A model generated the notes under the pieces. That model saw only the letters and a program-made list of their open reading frames with translations. It did no database searches and had not been told where the DNA came from. This document shows, piece by piece, positions 51,614 to 60,373 of a stretch of DNA of 64,000 bases. A program made the position numbers and the translations under genes. The first letter of the stretch is position 1. Every line of letters begins with the position of its first letter. This stretch comes from Chryseobacterium sp. 18061 (GTDB taxonomy: Bacteria > Pseudomonadota > Gammaproteobacteria > Enterobacterales > Enterobacteriaceae): NCBI GenBank assembly GCA_902706205.1, contig CACSKA010000005.1, positions 248,001-312,000 on the forward strand. The letters run 5' to 3'.

Positions 51614-52383
51614 ATCAACTTCCCCTGAAAAATAGGTACAGATTCAAACAGATAGCCGTCGAAATCAGGCGCGTCCTCGTCAGAGAGTTCCAACAGGCTG
51701 TTTTTCACGTTCTCGAGATGCTGCCACGTTGCCTGCCAGGCGCCCATTACGTCGCGACGTCGTAGCGCCGCCAGAATGGTTTGCCGGTCACCGAGCCACT
51801 TCAGGCGGTGGGCGCGGCTGGCAATGTGCGCGTTAAACTGTTGCCACAGTGGGCTGCTGTCCATTTGCAGCCAGATTTTTTCAACGGTGGTCAGCAGCAT
51901 CTGATTTTGCGTCGCACCAGCCAGCACAAGGTGGAACATTTTACTGTTGTCCTGGGTGGTGTCGTTGCCCGCAATCGCGCGCTGTTCCTGCTCGATAATG
52001 CGCTTGAGATTGTCGATGTCAGCCCGGGTGGCCATTTTCGCGGCGAAGGCCGCAATGTTGCTTTCAAGAAGCTGACGCGCCTGCAAAATCTCAAACGGCC
52101 CGACGTCGCTGTTCAGCATCTGCTCTTCTTCGCTGTCGTTTTCCTGCGGAATACGCATCACGTACACGCCCGATCCCTGGCGAATATCAACGGTTCCTTG
52201 CAGCTCCAGCATCAGCAGCGCTTCACGCACGATAGTCCGGCTGACCCCATACTTTTCCGCAATGTTACGCTCGGGCGGCAACCGGGACCCCACCGGGTAA
52301 AGACCCTGCATTATCTGGGCACGCAAATCTTCACCAATTTCCTGGTAAGGTTTTTTTTCCGGCGGAACAACGGCCTTTTCCAC
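51610..52383 (-). CDS. GntR/FCD family transcriptional regulator (UxuR-like)
   Basis: 257 aa from a GTG start at 52383 (residues EKAVVPPEKKPYQEIGEDL follow), with AGGTGAT upstream. That length equals E. coli UxuR. The winged HTH is LPPERNIAEKYGVSRTIVREALLMLELQG. The FCD domain follows, with FEILQARQLLESNIAAFAA and MWQHLENVK-like segments near the end. An ATG at 52467 would add 28 residues encoded partly by a hairpin and is less likely. Ligand unknown; a hexuronate or sugar derivative is plausible by family. Confidence 0.85.
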   Translation of the reverse strand: MEKAVVPPEKKPYQEIGEDLRAQIMQGLYPVGSRLPPERNIAEKYGVSRTIVREALLMLELQGTVDIRQGSGVYVMRIPQENDSEEEQMLNSDVGPFEILQARQLLESNIAAFAAKMATRADIDNLKRIIEQEQRAIAGNDTTQDNSKMFHLVLAGATQNQMLLTTVEKIWLQMDSSPLWQQFNAHIASRAHRLKWLGDRQTILAALRRRDVMGAWQATWQHLENVKNSLLELSDEDAPDFDGYLFESVPIFQGKLM

Positions 52384-52416
52384 AATATCACCTGTGTCTG
52401 CTTGCGGGTGGATGCA

Positions 52417-52440
52417 CAGACCGCCGCTCCTGGCGGTCTG
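52417..52440. other. Perfect hairpin before the GntR gene
   Basis: CAGACCGCC (52417-52425) and GGCGGTCTG (52432-52440) form a 9-bp stem with a 6-nt loop in the 102-bp gap between the GH1 and GntR genes. No T tract follows on the minus strand, so it may be an operator or an attenuating or stabilising hairpin rather than a terminator. Confidence 0.5.
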
Positions 52441-52485
52441 ACCGGCGGCTATAGTAGCAAAATTCATGCAACTGCAGGAGCACCG

Positions 52486-53913
52486 CTATTTCAGTTCATC
52501 GTCGATATTTAGCGTGAGCGATCGAGTGTCACGCAGCCTGCGGAACCAGTTCGCTGATTTTTTCGCACGCCGTGCCCGATTGTTGACGAGGTCAATTTCA
52601 ATCAGTCCATAGCGGTTTTTAAAGGCATTCATTGGTGAAACGTTGTCGGTAAACGCCCACAGCATGTAGCCGTGACAGTTGGCACCGTCCTGCTTTGCTC
52701 GCAGCGTCTGCCAGAGGTGTTCGCTGATGAAATTGATGCGGTAATCGTCTTCAATCACGCCATCGCTGTTACGGAACTGTCCTTCGTTTTCAATGCCCAT
52801 CCCGCTTTCCGCCACGAACCACGGAATATTGAGGTATTCATTTTTGATGCGCATCGCCATGTCGTACACGATTTGTGGATAGATTTCCCAGCCGCGTGAT
52901 TTGTTCATCCGTCGCCCCGGTAGCTCAAACGGCTCGTAGTAATATGCCGGATGGAATGGCGTTTCCGGATGCCACGCGCGTGACGGCGCTTTGACACGAT
53001 GCGGGTAATAGAGGTTTATCCCTAGCTCGTCGACGGTGTTAGCGCGGATAATCTCCAGCTCTTCCTCAGTGTGATCCCACGCCACATTGTGCTGTTCCAG
53101 CAGCGTAAGCAGTTCAGGCGGATACTCACCTTTCACCATCGGGTCGAGAAACACTCGGTTGTAGAACAAGTCATAGCATTCAGCGGCACGCACATCGTGC
53201 ACCGCTCGCGAACGCGGGTACGTCACTTCCGGATTCAGAATACAGCCTACGCTGCCACGATAGCCTTTCTCACGGAACAGTTTCACTACCCGAGCCGTCG
53301 CCAACACTTTGTGATGATTCCACTGCATCCAGGTGCCGGTATTTTGCTCGTACGGCCAGCGCAGCGCGTCGAGATAAACACGCGTTTGCACCACAATCGG
53401 TTCGTTGAAAGTGAACCAGCGCGTCACTTTATGATGATAGCGCTCGAAGACTTTTTCGACGTACCCCACAAAAAGGTCGACCACTTTTTTCGACGCCCAG
53501 CCGCCATACGTTTCCAGCAAATAGCCTGGCAACTCGTAGTGTTCGAGGCAAATCATCGGGGTGATGCCGTTAGCGTTCAGCTCGTCAAACAGCGCATCGT
53601 AATAAGAGGCGTACTCCTCATCGACGGTGACATTTTCATAATCGATGAGAAAGCGCGACCAGTTTATTGAGGTGCGATAGTGAGTCAGCCCAGCCTGTTT
53701 CATCAGCGCCACGTCTTCGCGAAAACGATTGATGAAATCGGTGGCGACCGCCGGGCCGTAGCCGTCGTGCCAGACGTGCCTGTCGTTTTTGTACCAGAGA
53801 TCGGGCCAGGAGTCCTGGCCCTCTTTTTTGCCGCTCCAGCCTTCCGTTTGCCATGCGGAAGCCGCAGCGCCGAGAATGAAATCTTGTGGAATCGTAATCG
53901 TTTTCTGACTCAT
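52486..53913 (-). CDS. GH1 family glycosidase (6-phospho-beta-glucosidase-like)
   Basis: 475 aa, the usual GH1 length. The acid/base Glu is in WFTFNEPIVVQ and the nucleophile Glu in PWFVAESGMGIENEG. FILGAAASAWQTEGW is the N-terminal GH1 signature and HGYMLWAFTDNVSP the aglycone-side strand. Linkage to a PTS IIC gene 7 bp upstream suggests a phosphorylated beta-glucoside substrate. The start MSQKTITIPQDF at 53913 is preferred over 53982, which lies inside the IIC gene. Confidence 0.9.
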   Translation of the reverse strand: MSQKTITIPQDFILGAAASAWQTEGWSGKKEGQDSWPDLWYKNDRHVWHDGYGPAVATDFINRFREDVALMKQAGLTHYRTSINWSRFLIDYENVTVDEEYASYYDALFDELNANGITPMICLEHYELPGYLLETYGGWASKKVVDLFVGYVEKVFERYHHKVTRWFTFNEPIVVQTRVYLDALRWPYEQNTGTWMQWNHHKVLATARVVKLFREKGYRGSVGCILNPEVTYPRSRAVHDVRAAECYDLFYNRVFLDPMVKGEYPPELLTLLEQHNVAWDHTEEELEIIRANTVDELGINLYYPHRVKAPSRAWHPETPFHPAYYYEPFELPGRRMNKSRGWEIYPQIVYDMAMRIKNEYLNIPWFVAESGMGIENEGQFRNSDGVIEDDYRINFISEHLWQTLRAKQDGANCHGYMLWAFTDNVSPMNAFKNRYGLIEIDLVNNRARRAKKSANWFRRLRDTRSLTLNIDDELK

Positions 53914-53920
53914 GGCGTCC

Positions 53921-55252
53921 TCATGCGTTCTCGGTGGCCTGCTGCGCCTGTAACTGCGCCTGCTCGGCGCGGCGGGAGGCAATTTTCACAAACGGCAGAT
54001 AAATGATGATGGCGGTAACAATACAGATTAGTTGGGTGATCACCGCGCCCATAGAACCGGCGGTAGACAGCCAGGCGTTGATCAACGGCGGCGTGGTCCA
54101 TGGCACCATCACGACGGCTTTACCAGCAAACCCAGTGGCGGTCGCGAAGTAGCCGATGGAGCCGGTTACCAGTGGGGTGATGATGAACGGGATCGCCAGA
54201 ATCGGGTTGAGCATAATCGGCATGCCGAAAATCACCGGTTCGTTAATGTTGAACAGGCCAGGGCCAATCGACAGCTTGGCGATTTCTTTCATCTCTTTGC
54301 GTTTGCTGGCAATCATCACCGCAATCAGCAGGCCGATCGTCAGGCCAGAGCCGCCAATGCTCATGTACACATCCCAGAACGGCATGGTGATGATGTTTGG
54401 CACCTCTTTGCCCTGTTCGAACGCGCTCATGTTGACGGTGATCGCCCCTAACAAAAGCGGCTCACGAATAGGTTTGATCATTTGATTACCGTGAATGCCG
54501 ATCACCCAAAACAGCTGGGCGACAAACATCAGCAGCAGAATGCCTGGCAGGCTTTGCACCACGCGCTCAAGCGGCTGCTGCACAACCTGATATACCGCAT
54601 CATAAAGATACATGCCGGTCAGCTGATGGAACACGAAGCCGAAAGTCGCAATCACGGTGGTAGTGATGATCGACGGGATCAGTGCGGAAAATGAAGCCGA
54701 AACGTTCGGTGGCACGGTATCCGGCATTTTGATCTTCAGCCCCGGGCGCTTTTCCAGCCAGCAGTAGATTTCTACCGACAGGATGGCGATGAACATACCG
54801 AGGAACAGACTGCGGGTATCGGAGAACTGGCGCAGCAGAACGTCTTTCACTTCATGCATTTGCCCGTCGACCATCATTTCTACCGTGGTCGGCGTCACGC
54901 AGATAAAGCAAATCACCGCCAGCAGGCCGGGGAACAGCGTTTTGATGCCGTTAATGCGGCCAAGCTCGATGCCGATTAAAAACACCGCGCCAATGTTGAG
55001 AAAGTTAAGCGTGGCGTAATTGATAGCTCCGGTTATCGGCTTGAGCGCCGCCAGGAATGACAGCGACTGGAAGCTGGCGAGACCGTTTTTTGGATCCAGT
55101 ACCATGTTGGAAATCAGTACTGAAAAAGCGCCGACGATGATCACCGGCATGAGGGTTATAAAGGAAGATTTGATCGCCATGATATAGCGGTAGCTATTGA
55201 ATTTTGTGGCGAAACTTCCCAGACAATCGATGACTTTTTCCTGAAATGCCAT
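53921..55252 (-). CDS. PTS EIIC, lactose/cellobiose family
   Basis: 443 aa membrane permease component with about ten hydrophobic segments. NINEPVIFGMPIMLNP and FWVIGIHGNQMI are signatures of the Lac-family IIC (CelB/ChbC, GmuC). No IIA or IIB gene lies nearby, so phosphoryl transfer must come from IIA/IIB encoded elsewhere. First gene of a four-gene operon (IIC, GH1, GntR, GNAT), divergent from a LacI regulator. Confidence 0.9.
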   Translation of the reverse strand: MAFQEKVIDCLGSFATKFNSYRYIMAIKSSFITLMPVIIVGAFSVLISNMVLDPKNGLASFQSLSFLAALKPITGAINYATLNFLNIGAVFLIGIELGRINGIKTLFPGLLAVICFICVTPTTVEMMVDGQMHEVKDVLLRQFSDTRSLFLGMFIAILSVEIYCWLEKRPGLKIKMPDTVPPNVSASFSALIPSIITTTVIATFGFVFHQLTGMYLYDAVYQVVQQPLERVVQSLPGILLLMFVAQLFWVIGIHGNQMIKPIREPLLLGAITVNMSAFEQGKEVPNIITMPFWDVYMSIGGSGLTIGLLIAVMIASKRKEMKEIAKLSIGPGLFNINEPVIFGMPIMLNPILAIPFIITPLVTGSIGYFATATGFAGKAVVMVPWTTPPLINAWLSTAGSMGAVITQLICIVTAIIIYLPFVKIASRRAEQAQLQAQQATENA

Positions 55253-55308
55253 AAAGGTGATACCTCAAATGTGGGCTTTTATCAAAATGGGTTTACAGCC
55301 TTGGTCCA

Positions 55309-55322
55309 TTTGGCATACCAAA
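55309..55322. promoter_or_regulatory. Candidate LacI-type operator 1
   Basis: TTTGG-CATA-CCAAA, a 14-bp palindrome with a 4-nt centre, in the gap between the IIC gene and the divergent LacI-family gene. Perfect five-base arms. Confidence 0.6.
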
Positions 55323-55371
55323 AATAGCGAGGTGTTGGAAAAAGTTCTGTGACTGAGGTCTCACAGAGCAA

Positions 55372-55385
55372 TGTGGCATTCCAAA
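55372..55385. promoter_or_regulatory. Candidate LacI-type operator 2
   Basis: TGTGG-CATT-CCAAA, the same pattern, 63 bp from operator 1 (about six helical turns). Confidence 0.5.
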
Positions 55386-55403
55386 TAAATACCAATTCAC
55401 CAC

Positions 55404-55417
55404 ATTGGCATACCACA
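55404..55417. promoter_or_regulatory. Candidate LacI-type operator 3
   Basis: ATTGG-CATA-CCACA, the same pattern, 32 bp from operator 2 (about three helical turns). Confidence 0.5.
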
Positions 55418-55551
55418 CAGTTTTTACAGGGGTATTTCAGAGAAACGCTGTCAAAAGCGTGATCGCGATGGTTATTTGTAACGAACGCAGAGGATATGCC
55501 CCTGAATGTGTGTGATAAACTGCAACTATCATGGCGTATCAGGAATTAACA

Positions 55552-56586
55552 ATGGCAACAATGCTGGATGTCTCACTACGCGCAGGCGTGTCGAAAGCGA
55601 CCGTTTCCCGCGTACTGAACGGCACAGGTCAGGTAAAAGAAAGCACCCGTAAGCAGGTGTATAAAGCCATGGAAGAACTGGGGTATCGCCCGAATTTTTT
55701 GGCGCGCTCCCTGGCGAATCGCACCAGTAACAGCATTGGCCTGGTCGTCTCGACGTTTGATGGTTTTTACTTCGGGCGTCTGCTGCAACAGGCCTCGCGT
55801 CAGACGGAAACCCACGGTAAACAGCTTATCGTCACCGATGGCCACGACACGCCTGAACGTGAAGAACAGGCGGTGCAAATGCTCGCCGACCGTCAGTGCG
55901 ACGCCATTGTGCTCTACACCCGCTTTATGAGCGAAAAGGCAATCATGAAGCTAATTAACTCCATCGACATGCCGGTGGTGGTTATCAACCGCGACCTGAG
56001 CCAGGCCCGCGATCGCTGCGTGTTCTTCGAGCAGCAGGACGCCGCGTTTCAGGCAGTGGAATACCTGATTTCTCAGGGCCATCGTGATATCGCCTGTATT
56101 ACCGTGCCAATTCATACGCCAACCGGTAAAGCACGCTTGCAGGGCTACCGCAGCGCGCTGGAAAAGCACGGCATTGCCTGGGATCCTGACAAAGTGAAAT
56201 ACGGGGATTCGGGGATGACGCGCGGCTACGAGTTGTGCCTGCAGTTGCTGGAGGAGAAGGCGACGTTCAGTGCGCTGTTTGCCTGTAACGATGATATGGC
56301 GTTAGGGGCGTCGAAGGCGCTGCATCAGGCAGGCTTACGAATTCCGCAGGATATTTCTCTGTTCGGATTTGATGATGCCCCCAGCGCAAAATGGCTTGAG
56401 CCGGGGCTTTCAACGGTCTATTTGCCTATCGACAACATGATAACCACCGCTATCGATCAGGCAATTAAACTCGCCAACGATTTGCCTATCGAAACCCTGC
56501 CGCCGTTCACCGGAAAACTGGTGCTGCGCGAATCGGTCACCACAGGCCCGTTTTATCAGAACAGTTCCAGCGCCAGCAGTTCCTGA
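55552..56586 (+). CDS. LacI family transcriptional regulator (AscG-like)
   Basis: 344 aa. The HTH is TMLDVSLRAGVSKATVSRVLNG, with hinge YRPNFLARSLANRTS. The effector domain resembles AscG and other beta-glucoside repressors. The start at 55552 has AGGA upstream; an ATG at 55531 adds seven residues and is possible. Divergent from the IIC gene, 299 bp apart, so it most likely controls that operon. Its last 31 bp overlap the end of lysA on the other strand, giving a Ser-rich tail (NSSSASSS). Confidence 0.88.
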   Translation: MATMLDVSLRAGVSKATVSRVLNGTGQVKESTRKQVYKAMEELGYRPNFLARSLANRTSNSIGLVVSTFDGFYFGRLLQQASRQTETHGKQLIVTDGHDTPEREEQAVQMLADRQCDAIVLYTRFMSEKAIMKLINSIDMPVVVINRDLSQARDRCVFFEQQDAAFQAVEYLISQGHRDIACITVPIHTPTGKARLQGYRSALEKHGIAWDPDKVKYGDSGMTRGYELCLQLLEEKATFSALFACNDDMALGASKALHQAGLRIPQDISLFGFDDAPSAKWLEPGLSTVYLPIDNMITTAIDQAIKLANDLPIETLPPFTGKLVLRESVTTGPFYQNSSSASSS

Positions 56587-57818
56587 ATTGTCTGACGACG
56601 ACGGATAAGCCGCGCGCTGCCGTTGTCGTACAGCACTTCCGGCAGCAGCGGACGGCTGTTGTAGTTGGAAGACATCGACGCGCCGTATGCCCCGGTATCA
56701 TGCAGTACCAGATAATCTCCCGGTACCACCTGTGGCAGTTCACGCGTTTCCACTTTGCCGCCTTCCTGCTGGGTAAACACGTCGCCGGATTCACACAGCG
56801 GGCCTGCCACCACGGTGTCAACCAATGCCGCCTGTGACAAATCGCGACCGTCCGCTGCCAGAGCGGAAATATGGTGATAGCTGCCGTACATCGACGGACG
56901 CATCAAATCGTTAAAACCTGCGTCAATCAGCACAAAGTGACGACTGCCCATGTTTTTCACGCTGCGCACCTGCGCCACCAGTACGCCGGATTCCGCCACC
57001 AGGAAACGCCCCGGCTCGATTTCCAGTTTCACCGGGTGACCAAGATGTTTGGCGATTTGCTCGCGGGCAGTATTCCACAGGCCGAAATAGTGCTGGGTAT
57101 CGATGGTCTCATCGTCGTAACGGTAAGGGATCGACAGGCCACCGCCGGCTGAGATGGCTTCCAGGTCCTGCCCAAACTCAACAACCTGACGCACCATCGC
57201 GCCGCACACCTGCTCAAGATGACCGTAGTCCACGCCGGAGCCGATGTGCATGTGAATACCCACCAACGTCAGTTGATAACGCTGAATGACTTCCAGCGCA
57301 GCCGGCAGGTCGCTATACCAGATGCCGTGCTTGCTGTTTTCGCCGCCGGTATTCGTTTTCTGGCTGTGACCGTGGCCGAAGCCCGGGTTCACACGCAGCC
57401 ATACGCGATGCCCCGGTGAGACTTCCCCAAGCTGCGCCAGCATATCCACCGAACCGGCGTTCACCGGAATTTTCAGCTCGGCTACGCGGACGAGCGTCGC
57501 GTCGTCAATCATATCGGCAGTGAACACAATGTCGTCCGGGTGCGTTTCAGGATCGTATCCCGCCGCCAGCGCACGTTCGATTTCACCCAATGAAACGGAA
57601 TCCACCTTCACGCCCTGTTCGCGCATCAGGCGCAGGATGTGAATATTGGAACAGGCTTTCTGTGCAAAACGCACCACGTCGAACTGGCTCAGTTGCGCAA
57701 TTTGCTGGCGGATAATCGCAGCATCATAAACCCACACCGGACAGCCAAACTCGGCAGGCAAGCGCAGCAGGTTCTCGGCATTGAGGTCAGTTTCAATCGT
57801 ATTCAGTGGGCGTGGCAT
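56556..57818 (-). CDS. lysA: Diaminopimelate decarboxylase LysA
   Basis: PLP enzyme converting meso-diaminopimelate to lysine. 420 aa, as in E. coli. The PLP lysine is in VVRFAQKACSNIHILRL. The glycine-rich phosphate loop is SAGGGLSIPY, and the substrate Cys is in GPLCESGDVFTQ. Divergent from its activator gene lysR; an ERIC lies between. Confidence 0.97.
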   Translation of the reverse strand: MPRPLNTIETDLNAENLLRLPAEFGCPVWVYDAAIIRQQIAQLSQFDVVRFAQKACSNIHILRLMREQGVKVDSVSLGEIERALAAGYDPETHPDDIVFTADMIDDATLVRVAELKIPVNAGSVDMLAQLGEVSPGHRVWLRVNPGFGHGHSQKTNTGGENSKHGIWYSDLPAALEVIQRYQLTLVGIHMHIGSGVDYGHLEQVCGAMVRQVVEFGQDLEAISAGGGLSIPYRYDDETIDTQHYFGLWNTAREQIAKHLGHPVKLEIEPGRFLVAESGVLVAQVRSVKNMGSRHFVLIDAGFNDLMRPSMYGSYHHISALAADGRDLSQAALVDTVVAGPLCESGDVFTQQEGGKVETRELPQVVPGDYLVLHDTGAYGASMSSNYNSRPLLPEVLYDNGSARLIRRRQTIQELLALELF

Positions 57819-57910
57819 GGTGAACTCCGGTTTATTTGCTTTTAACCGATTACGCCACAGCGCCAGTGGAATAAAAAATATCGTTTTATCCAGACTTCAT
57901 GCAAAATTGA

Positions 57911-58039
57911 TATAGACCCGAGTAACTTCAAGATGCAGGTAGGCGGCAATCGAATGAATCCCGATGAGCTTACTCAAGTTAGTGATTCGAGTGAATGAGA
58001 GCAGCCAACACCCCTGCAACTTGAAGGGCGACGGGTATA
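57911..58039. repeat. ERIC element (lysA-lysR)
   Basis: 129 bp. ACTTCAAGATGCAGGTAGGC and CCTGCAACTTGAAGGGCGAC are the inverted end regions. The core GATGAGCTTACTCAAGTTAG, TGATTCGAGTGAATGA is diverged. It ends 24 bp before the lysR start, inside the lysA-lysR regulatory gap. Confidence 0.92.
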
Positions 58040-58063
58040 GATAACGTAATGAAAGGAATTGCC

Positions 58064-59011
58064 ATGCCAGCCGTGAATTTGCGCCACATCGAAATTTTTC
58101 ATGCGGTGATGACCACTGGCAACCTGACGGAAGCCGCAACAATGCTGCACACCTCTCAGCCAACCGTCAGCCGGGAGCTTGCCAGGCTTGAGAAAGTGCT
58201 GGGCCTAAAACTGTTTGAGCGCAACCGTGGGCGTTTGCACTCGACGGTGCAGGGGCTGCGGCTGTTCGAAGAGGTGCAACGCTCGTGGTACGGGCTGGAC
58301 AGAATCCTCAGCACTGCAGAAAGCCTACGGGAATTTCGTCAGGGCGAGCTATCAGTGGTGTGTCTGCCGGTGTTTTCGCAGTCTTTTCTACCGGCGTTGT
58401 TGCAGCCGTTTCTGGCACGCTACCCGGACGTCAGCCTGCAAATTGTACCGCAGGAGTCGCCTTTGCTGGAAGAGTGGCTATCGGCTCAGCGCCACGATTT
58501 AGGGCTAACAGAAACGCTGCACACGCCACCGGGCACCGAGCGTACGCCGCTGTTGAGTATGAATGAAGTGTGCGTGCTACCTGCGGCTCATCCTTTGGCC
58601 CAGAAAACCGTCCTCACGCCGCAGGATTTTGAAGGCCAGAATTATATCAGCCTGTCCAGAACGGACAGCTATCGCCAGTTGCTCGACAACCTGTTTGCCG
58701 AACACAGCGTGCATCGGCGGATGGTAGTCGAAACCCACAGCGCGGCATCCATTTGCGCGATGGTGCGGGCGGGTGTAGGAATTTCCGTCGTCAACCCGTT
58801 TACCGCGTTGGACTATGCCTACGGCGGGGAGAACAGTGGGATCGCGATTCGCCGATTCAGCGTGGATGTGCCTTTCACCGTCAGCCTGATTCGTCCACTG
58901 CACCGACCTGGCTCAGCGCTTGTCGATGCATTTATCACGCACTTGCTAAACGGCGTGCCGTCGCTGGTCACACCGCTGGAGGAGATGCTCAACCGGGTCA
59001 GGAAAGGATAA
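58064..59011 (+). CDS. lysR: LysR, activator of lysA
   Basis: Type member of the LysR family; it activates lysA in response to diaminopimelate and lysine. 315 aa (E. coli 311). [26 protein letters not shown]. The effector domain matches E. coli strongly ([25 protein letters not shown]). The start MPAVNLRH at 58064 has AAGGA upstream. The end overlaps the convergent ygeA by 14 bp. Confidence 0.95.
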   Translation: MPAVNLRHIEIFHAVMTTGNLTEAATMLHTSQPTVSRELARLEKVLGLKLFERNRGRLHSTVQGLRLFEEVQRSWYGLDRILSTAESLREFRQGELSVVCLPVFSQSFLPALLQPFLARYPDVSLQIVPQESPLLEEWLSAQRHDLGLTETLHTPPGTERTPLLSMNEVCVLPAAHPLAQKTVLTPQDFEGQNYISLSRTDSYRQLLDNLFAEHSVHRRMVVETHSAASICAMVRAGVGISVVNPFTALDYAYGGENSGIAIRRFSVDVPFTVSLIRPLHRPGSALVDAFITHLLNGVPSLVTPLEEMLNRVRKG

Positions 59012-59690
59012 AGTCGACGGCGTCGGAGGCGTGCAACGCCGCAGTATCAAACACGGGAATGGGGCTGCGTTCTGTCGGCACCAGCAGGCCAATTTCGGTA
59101 CAACCAAAGATGACGCCTTCAGCGCCCTCACCGACCAAACGTTCAATCACCTGTAAATAGTATGCGCGTGACGCCTCGGTGAAGTTACCCAGGCACAGCT
59201 CTTCAAAGATTATCTGGTTAATACGCGCGCGCTCGTCGGCTTCGGGAATAATTGTGTTCAGCGAAAATGCCTGTTCGAGGCGTCCCCGATAGAAATCCTG
59301 TTCCATGGTGTAGCGCGTACCCAACAGCGCCACGTTTTTAACACCCTGCTTTTCAATCGCGCGCCCGGTGGCATCAGCGATGTGCAAAAACGGTACCCCG
59401 CAGCGCAGCTCAATATGTGAGGCCACTTTGTGCATGGTATTGGTACAAAGCACGATGCCTTCGGCGCCAATGCTTTCCAGATTTGCCGCCGCTTCAGCGA
59501 GGATCTCGCCCGCTTTATCCCATTGACCCGATGACTGACAGGTTTCTATTTCCTGAAAATCAACGCTGTGCATGAGGATCTTCGCCGAATGCAGGCCGCC
59601 CAGGCGCTGCTTGATCCCTTCATTAATCAGACGATAGTAAGGGATCGTCGATTCCCAACTCATGCCGCCAATCAGGCCAATCGTTTTCAT
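58998..59690 (-). CDS. ygeA: Amino acid racemase YgeA (RacD family)
   Basis: Asp/Glu-type PLP-independent racemase, 230 aa, as in E. coli, where broad-specificity racemase activity is reported (including homoserine). The two catalytic Cys are in [12 protein letters not shown] and [13 protein letters not shown]. The N-terminal [15 protein letters not shown] is conserved. The start at 59690 has AGGA upstream; the frame further up to 59801 lacks homology. Confidence 0.94.
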   Translation of the reverse strand: MKTIGLIGGMSWESTIPYYRLINEGIKQRLGGLHSAKILMHSVDFQEIETCQSSGQWDKAGEILAEAAANLESIGAEGIVLCTNTMHKVASHIELRCGVPFLHIADATGRAIEKQGVKNVALLGTRYTMEQDFYRGRLEQAFSLNTIIPEADERARINQIIFEELCLGNFTEASRAYYLQVIERLVGEGAEGVIFGCTEIGLLVPTERSPIPVFDTAALHASDAVDFILS

Positions 59691-59824
59691 GGAGTATCCT
59701 TTTCTGTGTTTCCGACAGTGAAACAGAGATGTGATCAACTTTCCACTTCTCCACGCATAAGTTTTCATTTCGGGCAGGCTGCGATAAGTTGAATGAAACA
59801 ATGTTTCACTTTGAGGTTCCCACT

Positions 59825-60148
59825 ATGTTTGTGCAGCATAAAGACACCACCCTGGAAGATTTGGGCAACGGCGTGAGCCGTCGGATCCTGGCCCATGGCG
59901 GAAAAATGATGGCGGTAGAAGTGCATTTTGAGACCGGAGCCGTAGGCGCGATGCACAATCATCCTCATGAGCAACTGACCACCGTGTTGTCCGGCGAATT
60001 TGAATTTACTATTGGCGATGAAACGCAGATTGTCCGCACCGGGGATACACTCTACAAACAGCCCCACATAATGCACGGCTGCGTGTGCCTGAAAGCCGGC
60101 GTCCTGCTCGATACCTTCACGCCAATACGTGAAGATTTTCTGTCATAA
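59825..60148 (+). CDS. Cupin protein, KdgF-like
   Basis: 107 aa single-domain cupin. The first cupin motif MHNHPHEQLTTVLSGEFEFTIGD supplies two His and Gln, and KQPHIMHGCVC the later His, as in KdgF metal sites. The N-terminal TTLEDLGNGVSRRIL also resembles KdgF (about 110 aa). KdgF linearises 4,5-unsaturated uronates to 5-keto-4-deoxyuronate, the substrate of KduI, whose gene is 2.5 kb away. The start at 59825 has GAGG upstream; an ATG at 59789 is possible. Confidence 0.75.
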   Translation: MFVQHKDTTLEDLGNGVSRRILAHGGKMMAVEVHFETGAVGAMHNHPHEQLTTVLSGEFEFTIGDETQIVRTGDTLYKQPHIMHGCVCLKAGVLLDTFTPIREDFLS

Positions 60149-60312
60149 AACAGCTTTGCGCGGCGACGAGTTTTTTTACCCCCTGCGTTATTCATGGCGG
60201 GCCAGCGTTTCCCGAAGCGTCGCGATTTGCATCTGTTCGGGTCACACATTATGACAGGCTCGCAGGCGGCATCACAGTCAGGGCCCTATCTCTGGATGAG
60301 AAAGGGGAAAAA

Positions 60313-60343
60313 TAAAAAAGAGAAGGTTACCCTTCTCTTTTTG
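60313..60343. terminator. Bidirectional terminator cupin/fepE-like
   Basis: AAAGAGAAGG (60317-60326) and CCTTCTCTTT (60331-60340) form a perfect 10-bp stem with a 4-nt loop, with A-rich and T-rich flanks for both strands. The rest of 60149-60312 shows no gene. Confidence 0.85.
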
Positions 60344-60373
60344 TTGATTTTTTCACCCGGGAGAAACGTGCGC

